The notes below the pieces were generated by a model that searched no databases, was not told the origin of the DNA, and saw only the letters and a program-made list of their open reading frames with translations. The translations under genes and the position numbers were made by a program. A DNA stretch of 64,000 nt, taken from NCBI RefSeq assembly GCF_003122085.1, contig NZ_QEXV01000003.1, positions 375,001-439,000 of the forward strand, given 5' to 3'. Origin of the DNA: Marinicauda salina. Lineage in GTDB: Bacteria; Pseudomonadota; Alphaproteobacteria; Caulobacterales; Maricaulaceae. Shown here in pieces: positions 55,873-64,000 of this stretch; within the stretch, counting starts at the first letter, position 1, and the number at the start of each line of letters is the position of its first letter.

Positions 55873-57096
55873 ATGGCGAAGATCAAAGTCGACAATCCGG
55901 TCGTGGAGCTCGACGGCGACGAGATGACCCGCATCATCTGGGCGCTGATCAAGGAAAAGCTGATCCTGCCCTATCTCGACATCGACCTGAAATACTACGA
56001 CCTGTCGATCCAGAAGCGCGACGAGACCGACGACCAGATCACCGTCGACGCCGCCAACGCCATCAAGCAGTACGGCGTCGGCGTGAAGTGCGCGACCATC
56101 ACGCCCGACGAGGCCCGCGTCGAGGAGTTCGGGCTGAAGAAGATGTGGCGTTCGCCGAACGGCACGATCCGCAACATCCTCGGCGGCGTCGTCTTCCGCG
56201 AGCCGATCGTCATCCAGAACATTCCGCGCCTGGTGCCGGGCTGGACGCAGCCGATCGTGATCGGCCGCCACGCCTTCGGCGACCAGTACCGCGCCACCGA
56301 TTTCCGCGTGCCCGGTCCGGGCAAGCTGACGATGAAGTACGAGCCCGCCGACGGCGGCGAGGTGCAGGAATACGTCGTCCACGAGTTCGACGGCGCCGGC
56401 GTCGCCATGGGCATGTACAACCATGACGACTCGATCCGCGACTTCGCGCGCGCCTCGCTGCGCTACGGCCTCAATCGCGGCTGGCCGGTCTATCTGTCCA
56501 CCAAGAACACGATCATGAAGGCCTATGACGGCCGCTTCAAAGACATCTTCCAGGAAGTCTACGAGGCCGAGTTCAAGGACAAGTTCGAGGCCGCGGGCAT
56601 CACCTACGAGCACCGCCTGATCGACGACATGGTCGCCGCCGCGCTGAAATGGTCGGGCGGCTTCGTCTGGGCCTGCAAGAACTATGACGGCGACGTCCAG
56701 TCCGACACGGTCGCCCAGGGCTTCGGCTCGCTCGGCCTGATGACGTCGGTGCTGATGACGCCCGACGGCAAGACCGTCGAGGCCGAAGCCGCCCACGGCA
56801 CGGTCACCCGCCACTACCGCCAGCACCAGCGCGGCGAGCAGACCTCGACCAACTCGATCGCGTCGATCTTCGCCTGGACGCGCGGGCTCGGCCATCGCGG
56901 CAAGCTCGACGGCAACGACAAGCTGATCACCTTCGCCGAGACGCTCGAGACCACGATCGTCGAATGCGTCGAGGACGGCTTCATGACCAAGGACCTGGCG
57001 CTGCTGGTCGGCGACGAGCAGGGCTGGCTGACCACCGAGGGCTTCCTCGACAAGGTCAGCGAGCGTTTCGAGGAAAAGATGAAGGGTGTCGTGTAA
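55873..57096 (+). CDS. icd: NADP-dependent isocitrate dehydrogenase (eukaryote-like type)
   Basis: A 407-residue enzyme of the type II subfamily found in Alphaproteobacteria and mitochondria. [20 protein letters not shown] opens the fold; [40 protein letters not shown] and [20 protein letters not shown] give substrate and cofactor sites. It feeds 2-oxoglutarate to the TCA cycle. A bidirectional terminator follows. Confidence 0.95.
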   Translation: MAKIKVDNPVVELDGDEMTRIIWALIKEKLILPYLDIDLKYYDLSIQKRDETDDQITVDAANAIKQYGVGVKCATITPDEARVEEFGLKKMWRSPNGTIRNILGGVVFREPIVIQNIPRLVPGWTQPIVIGRHAFGDQYRATDFRVPGPGKLTMKYEPADGGEVQEYVVHEFDGAGVAMGMYNHDDSIRDFARASLRYGLNRGWPVYLSTKNTIMKAYDGRFKDIFQEVYEAEFKDKFEAAGITYEHRLIDDMVAAALKWSGGFVWACKNYDGDVQSDTVAQGFGSLGLMTSVLMTPDGKTVEAEAAHGTVTRHYRQHQRGEQTSTNSIASIFAWTRGLGHRGKLDGNDKLITFAETLETTIVECVEDGFMTKDLALLVGDEQGWLTTEGFLDKVSERFEEKMKGVV

Positions 57097-57120
57097 GGCG
57101 CTGCTTCCAAATCTGAAATG

Positions 57121-57151
57121 AAAAGGCCGGGCGGCGACGCCCGGCCTTTTT
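57121..57151. terminator. bidirectional terminator between icd and the antiporter gene
   Basis: AAAA, then GGCCGGGCG (57125-57133) paired with CGCCCGGCC (57138-57146) and TTTTT. The antiporter stop codon abuts it. Confidence 0.92.
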
Positions 57152-58893
57152 CATGACGGTTCGTCGATGCGCCCCCGCGCGTATTCGCTGTCGCGCTCGT
57201 GGGCGATGCGGTCGCGCACCGTGTCGCCGGGCAGGCCGCATTCCTCGAGCGCGCGGCCGGCGAGCTGCAGGCCGGCCTCGATGGCGTCCGGGATGACGTA
57301 GCTCGCCCCGGCCTTGTAGAGCTTGCGGGCGTGCTCGGCGTCGCGGGCGCGCGCCAGCACCGGCGCGTCGCGGCGCACCGAACGCACCGCGCGGACCATC
57401 GCCTCGGCGCTGTCGGGGTCGTCGACGGTGACGACGAAGAGCGCGGCGTGCTCGGCGCCGGCGCGCTTGAGAATCTCCGGGCGCGCGGCGTCTCCGAGAA
57501 AGACCCGCCAGCCCGCGCGGCGCTGCTCGGCCACACGCGAGGCGCGTCGGTCGAGCGCGACGATCTCGGCCTCCTCGGTCTCGAGCACCCGCGCGATGGC
57601 GCGGCCGACGCGACCGAAGCCGGCGATCACGACATGATCGCGCAGCTCCGAGACGCCGTTGACGACGGGCGCGCCGGCCTCCGGCTCCTCAAGCCTCGCG
57701 GCGACGATCCGACCCAGACGGCCGAACATCGGGGTGAGCAGCATGGACAGCGCCGCGATCGCGGTGACGATGGTGGCGGCGACCGGGTCGATGATCGCGC
57801 CGGCCGAGGCCGCTCCGACGATGACGAAGGCGAACTCGCCCGCCGGCGCCAGCAGGAAGGCCGCCTCGACGGACAGCGCGCGCCGGCCGGCGAACAGGCG
57901 GCAGGCGAGCGCAGCGATGGCGAGCTTGACGACAAGCATCGCGGCGAGCCCGCCGGCGATGAGCGGCAGGTAGCGCCACACCGCCGGCAGATCGAGGCTC
58001 ATGCCTACCGTCATGAAGAACAGGCCGAGCAGCAGACCCTTGAACGGCTCGAGATCGACCTCGACCTGGTGCTTGAACTCGGTCTCGCCCAGCAGCAGCC
58101 CGGCCATGAAGGCGCCCAGCGCCAGCGACAGGCCCGCCCCGGCCGTCAGCAGCGCCGCGCCGACGAGCGCCAGCAGGGTGAGCGCCATCATGAAGTCGCG
58201 GCCGCCGGCCATGGCCGCGACCCGGAATACGCGCCTGAGGCCGAACCGGCCGATGACCAGGATCAGGAGAATGGCGATGGCGCCCTGCAGCAGCGCCTCC
58301 AGCAAGGCGGTCGCCAGGCTCGTATCGGCGTCGCGGCCGAGAAAGCCCACGAGGATCAGGATCGGCGCGACGAGAATGTCCTGGAACAGCAGGACGGCCA
58401 GCGCCACCAGGCCGACGGCGGTCGCGGCGCGGCGCTCCTCGGTGAGCACCTGCATGACGATGGCCGTCGACGACAGCGCCAGCGCCAGACCGATCGTCGT
58501 CGCCGACGGCGCGGGCACGCCGGCGAGATAAACTCCCGTCCCGATCACGAAAGCGCTGGCGAGCGCCTGCAGCCCGCCGGCGCCGAACACGACCTTGCGC
58601 AGGCGCCAGAGCCGCTGGAAGGAGAGATCCAGCCCGAGCAGGAAGAGCAGGAAGAGCACGCCGAGCTCGGCGAACGGCGCGGCGGCCTCCGGGTCGGAGA
58701 TCGTCACGTATTCGAGCGCGGGCCAGCGGTCGGAGAACGCGCCGAGCGCGTAGGGGCCGAGCACGACGCCGGCGAGCAGAAAGCCGAGCACGCCGGACAT
58801 CCGCCCCAGCCGGAGCAGCGGCACGATCAGGCCGGCGGCGAACAGGAAGACGATGGCGTCCTTGAACCAGGTCTCCTGTCCCTCGTGGCCCAT
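57151..58893 (-). CDS. CPA2-family cation:proton antiporter (KefB/YbaL type)
   Basis: A 580-residue protein. About residues 8-385 form the Na+/H+ exchanger domain with twelve or thirteen spans (LLFLLGLDLSFQRLWRLRK, LALSSTAIVMQVL). From about residue 410 is a TrkA-N/RCK domain (HVVIAGFGRVGRAIARVLE) for nucleotide-gated control. It probably exports K+ or Na+ in exchange for protons. It lies downstream of alaS on the same strand. Confidence 0.9.
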   Translation of the reverse strand: MGHEGQETWFKDAIVFLFAAGLIVPLLRLGRMSGVLGFLLAGVVLGPYALGAFSDRWPALEYVTISDPEAAAPFAELGVLFLLFLLGLDLSFQRLWRLRKVVFGAGGLQALASAFVIGTGVYLAGVPAPSATTIGLALALSSTAIVMQVLTEERRAATAVGLVALAVLLFQDILVAPILILVGFLGRDADTSLATALLEALLQGAIAILLILVIGRFGLRRVFRVAAMAGGRDFMMALTLLALVGAALLTAGAGLSLALGAFMAGLLLGETEFKHQVEVDLEPFKGLLLGLFFMTVGMSLDLPAVWRYLPLIAGGLAAMLVVKLAIAALACRLFAGRRALSVEAAFLLAPAGEFAFVIVGAASAGAIIDPVAATIVTAIAALSMLLTPMFGRLGRIVAARLEEPEAGAPVVNGVSELRDHVVIAGFGRVGRAIARVLETEEAEIVALDRRASRVAEQRRAGWRVFLGDAARPEILKRAGAEHAALFVVTVDDPDSAEAMVRAVRSVRRDAPVLARARDAEHARKLYKAGASYVIPDAIEAGLQLAGRALEECGLPGDTVRDRIAHERDSEYARGRIDEPS

Positions 58894-59004
58894 CGCGAAC
58901 TCCTCTTACCAGCGCCCGGCCCATGATAGCGCAGCGTGCGCGCGCCGTCGGACCCCGCCCGACAGGAGAACCCGTTTCGGGCTTTCAGGGAAGCGCCGGC
59001 GGAC

Positions 59005-61680
59005 TTATTCGGCCGCCTCGGCGGCGCGATCCTTCAGCGCCTCGCGGATCGCGGCGAGCGCGGCGTCGGCCTTGGCGCCGTCGGGCCCGCCGGCCTGGGC
59101 GAAGTCGGGTCGGCCGCCGCCGCCCTTGCCGCCGACGGCCGCGGAGCCTGCACGAACGAGCTCGACGGCGTCGACGCGGCCGGAGAGATCGTCGGTCACG
59201 CCCACGGCGAGCGCGGCCTTGCCGTCATTGACCCCGACGAACGCCGCCACGCCCGAGCCCATCTGCTTGCGCGCCTCGTCGACCATGCCGCGCAGATCCT
59301 TGCCGCCGACTCCCTCGGCGACGCGGCCGATGAATTTCAGCCCGCCGACATCCTCGGGTCCTGCCGGCGCATCCGAGCCGGCGCCGCCCATGGCGAGCTG
59401 CTTCTTGGCCTCGGCGAGCTGGCGTTCGAGCTTCTTGCGCTCGTCCAGCAGCGCGGCGACGCGGTGCTCGAGCTCGTTGACCGGGATTTTCAGCCCTTCG
59501 GCGAGTGAACGCGCGACGCCGGCCTGGTGCTCCAGCCACTGGCGGGCGGCCTCGCCGGTGAGCGCCTCGACGCGGCGGACGCCGGCCGAAACCGCGCTTT
59601 CGCCGACGATCTTGAACAGGGCGATGTCGCCGGTGCGCATGACGTGCGTGCCGCCGCACAGCTCGATCGAGTAGGGATCGTCGCCGCCGTCGAGCGCGCG
59701 ACCCATCGCCAGCACGCGCACTGTGTCGCCGTACTTCTCGCCGAACAGGGCGAGCGCCCCCTTCTCCATGGCCGCCTCGGGCGTCATCACCGCGACCTCG
59801 CTCGGCGCGTTCTGGCGGATCACCGCGTTCACCTGCGCCTCGATCGCGTCGATCTCGTCGTCGGTCAGCGCCTTGGCGTGGGAGAAGTCGAAACGCAGCC
59901 GGTCGGGCCCGACATAGCTGCCCTTCTGGGTCACGTGCGGGCCCAGCACGTCGCGCAGGGCGGCGTGCATCAGGTGCGTCGCCGAGTGGTTGGCGCGCGT
60001 CTTCTCGCGCCGCTCGCCGTCGACGACGAGCCGCGCGGAATCGCCGACGCGGACGGTTCCACCCTCGACATGGCCGATATGGGCGAACACATCGCCGGCG
60101 CGCTTTCTCACGTCCTCGACGACGAAGCGCGCGCCGGAGGCGAATTCGATCACGCCCGCGTCGCCGATCTGGCCGCCGCCCTCGGGATAGAAGGGCGTCG
60201 CGGCGAAGACGAGCTCGCCGCTCACGCCGTCCTCTAGGGCCTCGACCTCGCCGCCGCCGGCGACGATGGCCTGGACCGTCCCCTCGCCCTCAAGCGCGGA
60301 ATAGCCGAGGAATTCCGTCGCGCCGGCCGCGTCGCCGACCTTGAACCAGACCGCCTCCGGGGCGGCCTCGCCCGATCCCGCCCAGCTGGCGCGCGCCTCC
60401 TCGCGCTGGCGATCCATCGCCTTGTCGAACCCGTCGACATCGACCTCGACGCCCCTGGCGCGCAGCGCATCCTGGGTGAGGTCGAGCGGGAAGCCGTAGG
60501 TGTCGTAGAGCTTGAACGCCGTCTCGCCGGGCAGCTTGTCGCCGGGCCCGAGATCGGCGACGGCGTCTTCGAGCAGAGCGACGCCGCGTCCGAGCGTGCG
60601 CTGGAAGCGCTCCTCCTCGGCGCGCAGCGTCTCGGTGATCATCGGCAGGGCGCGATCGAGCTCGGGGAAGGCACCGCCCATCTCCGCCGCCAGCGTCGGC
60701 GCCAGCCGGTGCATGACCGGCTCCTCGGCGCCCAGCAGGTGGGCGTGGCGCATGGCCCGGCGCATGATCCGGCGCAGCACATAGCCGCGGCCTTCGTTCG
60801 ACGGGGTGACGCCGTCGGCGAGCAGGAAGCTCGTCGCGCGCAGATGGTCGGCGATCACGCGGTGGCTGGCGAGCGCCTCGCCGGCGGCCTCGCGGCCGAG
60901 CGCCTCCTCGGAAGCCGCGATCAGCCGGCGGAAGAGATCGACCTCGTAATTATTGTGCACGCCCTGCAGGACTGCGGCGATGCGTTCGAGCCCCATGCCG
61001 GTGTCGATCGACGGCTTTGGCAACTCGTGACGCGTGCCGTCGTTCTGCTGGTCGAACTGCATGAAGACCAGGTTCCAGATCTCGATGAAGCGGTCGCCGT
61101 CCTCATCGGGCGAGCCCGGCGGGCCGCCCGGGATCTCGGGGCCGTGGTCATAGAAGATCTCCGAACACGGTCCGCACGGACCGGTGTCGCCCATCATCCA
61201 GAAATTGTCCGACGTCGCGATGCGGATGATCCTGTCGTCGGGCAGGCCGGCGATCTTCTTCCACAGCGCGGCGGCTTCGTCGTCCTCGGCGTAGACGGTC
61301 ACCAGCAGGCGGTCGGCCGGCAGGCCGAACTCCTTGGTCACCAGCGTCCAAGCGTGAAGGATCGCGGCGTCCTTGAAGTAATCGCCGAAGGAGAAATTCC
61401 CCAGCATCTCGAAGAAGGTGTGGTGCCGGGCGGTGTAGCCGACATTGTCGAGATCGTTGTGCTTGCCCCCGGCGCGCACGCATTTCTGCGACGAGGCCGC
61501 GCGCACGTAATCGCGCCTCTCCGCGCCGGTGAACACGTTCTTGAACGGCACCATGCCGGCGTTGACGAAGAGCAGGGTCGGGTCGTCCTTCGGCACCAGC
61601 GGCGCGGACGGCACGATCTCGTGGCCCTCGGAGGCGAAATAGTCGAGAAACTTGGCGCGGATGTCGCGCAATGCGGTCAT
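59005..61680 (-). CDS. alaS: alanyl-tRNA synthetase
   Basis: An 891-residue class II synthetase. The catalytic core opens [20 protein letters not shown]; the editing domain has [11 protein letters not shown] and [16 protein letters not shown], giving the HxxxH and CxxxH zinc sites; a C-Ala domain ([20 protein letters not shown]) ends the protein. GGAG precedes the ATG. It follows recA by 162 bases, the order usual in many bacteria. Confidence 0.97.
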   Translation of the reverse strand: MTALRDIRAKFLDYFASEGHEIVPSAPLVPKDDPTLLFVNAGMVPFKNVFTGAERRDYVRAASSQKCVRAGGKHNDLDNVGYTARHHTFFEMLGNFSFGDYFKDAAILHAWTLVTKEFGLPADRLLVTVYAEDDEAAALWKKIAGLPDDRIIRIATSDNFWMMGDTGPCGPCSEIFYDHGPEIPGGPPGSPDEDGDRFIEIWNLVFMQFDQQNDGTRHELPKPSIDTGMGLERIAAVLQGVHNNYEVDLFRRLIAASEEALGREAAGEALASHRVIADHLRATSFLLADGVTPSNEGRGYVLRRIMRRAMRHAHLLGAEEPVMHRLAPTLAAEMGGAFPELDRALPMITETLRAEEERFQRTLGRGVALLEDAVADLGPGDKLPGETAFKLYDTYGFPLDLTQDALRARGVEVDVDGFDKAMDRQREEARASWAGSGEAAPEAVWFKVGDAAGATEFLGYSALEGEGTVQAIVAGGGEVEALEDGVSGELVFAATPFYPEGGGQIGDAGVIEFASGARFVVEDVRKRAGDVFAHIGHVEGGTVRVGDSARLVVDGERREKTRANHSATHLMHAALRDVLGPHVTQKGSYVGPDRLRFDFSHAKALTDDEIDAIEAQVNAVIRQNAPSEVAVMTPEAAMEKGALALFGEKYGDTVRVLAMGRALDGGDDPYSIELCGGTHVMRTGDIALFKIVGESAVSAGVRRVEALTGEAARQWLEHQAGVARSLAEGLKIPVNELEHRVAALLDERKKLERQLAEAKKQLAMGGAGSDAPAGPEDVGGLKFIGRVAEGVGGKDLRGMVDEARKQMGSGVAAFVGVNDGKAALAVGVTDDLSGRVDAVELVRAGSAAVGGKGGGGRPDFAQAGGPDGAKADAALAAIREALKDRAAEAAE

Positions 61681-61842
61681 GACGGGCTCCGGCGCGAACG
61701 CTCGCTCTGGCGCCGGCCCCGGCGGGCCGGCCTTGTCGCCCCCCATATACGAACGGGCGCCCGGCTTCGCCAAGCGCCCGTCGCAATCGACCGGGATTTC
61801 CGCGCGCGGCGAGGGACGGCGCCGCGCCGGGCGGAGAGGGGG

Positions 61843-62940
<1,098 letters not shown>

Positions 62941-63011
62941 CGGGCGCGCTCCTCTTATTTCACGCCCGTCCGAGTCGGGCAATTGAGGAGACCGTACCCG
63001 TTTCGTTCCGC

Positions 63012-63026
63012 GAACGCAACAAGAAC
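63012..63026. promoter_or_regulatory. LexA (SOS) box of recA
   Basis: GAAC-GCAACAA-GAAC, a direct repeat with seven-base spacing, exactly matches the alphaproteobacterial LexA box GTTC-N7-GTTC on the recA strand. Confidence 0.88.
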
Positions 63027-63055
63027 ATCGAAGCGCGACGGAACGCTCGCCGGCT

Positions 63056-64000
63056 TCAGCCGCCGAGCTCTTCCTTCACGCGCTCGGCGAGCTGGGGCAG
63101 CGTGAACGGCTTGGGCAGGAAGGAGACGTCGAGCTCCTTGGACAGCGTGTCGGAAAACTGCTCCTGGGCGTAGCCGGAGATGAACACGACGCGCGCGTCG
63201 CCCAGCTTGTCGCGCCCCTTCTCCAGCAGGCCCGGCCCGTCGAGCCCGGGCATGACGACGTCGGAGATGATCAGGTCGAAGCTCTCCGGCTCTTCGGTGA
63301 GGATCTCCAACGCCTCCTCGCCGTCGCAGGCCTCGACGACCTCGTAGCCGCGCTTGATCAGCGTCTTCGCCGCGATCGAGCGGACCGCGTCCTCGTCCTC
63401 GACCAGCAGGATGCGCCCCTTGCCGGCGAGGTCGGCGGGCTTGGAGGGCTTCTCCCGGGCGGCCTTGTCGGCCTCGATCGCCTCGGCCTCCTCGCGGCTG
63501 GGCGCGTGCTCGGGCAGATAGATAGTGAAGGTCGTGCCCTCGCCCGGCTTCGACTTCGCGAACAGGAAGCCGCCCGACTGCTTGACGATGCCGTAGACGG
63601 TGGCGAGCCCGAGGCCGGTGCCCTGCCCGGCCTCCTTGGTGGTGAAGAAGGGCTCGAAGATCTTGGCCAGCGTCGCCTCGTCCATGCCCGAGCCGGTGTC
63701 GCTCACGCGGATCGCCGCCCAGCGGCCTTCCTTCGGGTCGGGCGCGCCGGCCCGGCGCACCTCGTCGGCGTCGACGGCCTCGGTGGTGATGGTGAGCGCG
63801 CCGCCGCCGTCCTCGCGCATCGCGTCGCGGGCGTTGGTGGCGAGATTCATCACCGCGTTCTCGAGCTGGGTCTTGTCGGCGCGGATGAGCGGCAGGTTGC
63901 GGCCGTGCTTGATCTCCAGGCGCACCGATTCCTCGAGCACCTGGCGCAGCAGCACGGAGAAGTCCGACAGCGTGTCGCTCAGATCGAGCGTCGTCATGCG
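63056..64000 (-). CDS. cckA: CckA hybrid histidine kinase, 3' part
   Basis: The last 314 or so codons of the gene; the 5' part is beyond the right edge. The ATPase domain is seen as [36 protein letters not shown] and [19 protein letters not shown] receiver domain follows, with acceptor aspartate in [15 protein letters not shown] and the CckA-typical [11 protein letters not shown] and LPKPF. CckA feeds phosphate through ChpT to CtrA in alphaproteobacterial cell-cycle control. Its place upstream of recA fits many genomes of the class. Confidence 0.88.
   Translation of the reverse strand, partial: RMTTLDLSDTLSDFSVLLRQVLEESVRLEIKHGRNLPLIRADKTQLENAVMNLATNARDAMREDGGGALTITTEAVDADEVRRAGAPDPKEGRWAAIRVSDTGSGMDEATLAKIFEPFFTTKEAGQGTGLGLATVYGIVKQSGGFLFAKSKPGEGTTFTIYLPEHAPSREEAEAIEADKAAREKPSKPADLAGKGRILLVEDEDAVRSIAAKTLIKRGYEVVEACDGEEALEILTEEPESFDLIISDVVMPGLDGPGLLEKGRDKLGDARVVFISGYAQEQFSDTLSKELDVSFLPKPFTLPQLAERVKEELGG

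Noticed and set aside
61753-61781. ACGGGCGC/GCGCCCGT hairpin between recA and alaS as a terminator
   Set aside because: There is no T run on either side, and readthrough from recA to alaS cannot be excluded.

Overview
This window is a high-GC alphaproteobacterial chromosome segment. Several signals support that class. A 16S rRNA leader with a boxA of alphaproteobacterial type sits at the left edge. A GAAC-N7-GAAC SOS box lies upstream of recA. DUF3126 sits next to cysE. DUF1476 is divergent to purCSQL, with bolA-grxD further on. The right edge carries cckA, recA, alaS and icd. The stalked or marine Caulobacterales / Maricaulales / Parvularculales type is my best guess from gene content and order, but no marker here fixes the genus.

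Layout. 1-215: leader and promoter of an rRNA operon reading off the left edge. 625-7676: a CBS protein, a DUF2157/GDYXXLXD membrane pair, a rhomboid, PAS and PilZ proteins, a gamma-carbonic-anhydrase homologue and a PhoH ATPase with an odd leader. 7894-12825: a minus-strand run of TetR, Nudix, cysE, DUF3126 and a quaternary-amine ABC transporter, divergent from a nitroreductase. 13598-17860: an accessory island with a broken RHS gene ending in an M23 peptidase, an AT-rich lipoprotein likely to be its immunity partner, orphan RHS fragments, several dispersed palindromic repeats, and a curlin plus CsgH-like pair. 17861-30746: queF, regulators, truncated globin, Lrp/ald, a SARP-hydrolase fusion divergent from a sterol desaturase, a Doc/AbrB toxin-antitoxin pair, acyl-CoA enzymes, AlkA-type glycosylase and tRNA-Leu(TAA). 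30974-45181: a ClpP-like protease, a vWA lipoprotein, CinA-like protein, M28 peptidase, map, radC, threonine synthase, an MFS carrier, exported RidA with purB, MgtC and thiol-redox proteins. 45186-52986: purCSQL, an inserted regulator/membrane-protein pair, bolA-grxD and rpsD. 53223-64000: an SDR/DUF2269 pair, trmJ-like, icd, a CPA2 antiporter, alaS, recA and the 3' part of cckA.

Most of the window is core metabolism and information processing: de novo purine synthesis, cysteine and threonine synthesis, translation, the TCA cycle, SOS repair and cell-cycle phosphorelay. The unusual material is the RHS-M23/lipoprotein island with a 34-bp perfect palindrome in the peptidase active site, the SARP-hydrolase with paired direct repeats in its divergent promoter, four convergent gene pairs whose stop codons are one shared CTAG, a terminator-like hairpin directly before phoH, and a regulator/membrane-protein pair inserted between purL and bolA. 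Numerous long open frames on the opposite strand of real genes are GC-driven shadows and were not annotated.
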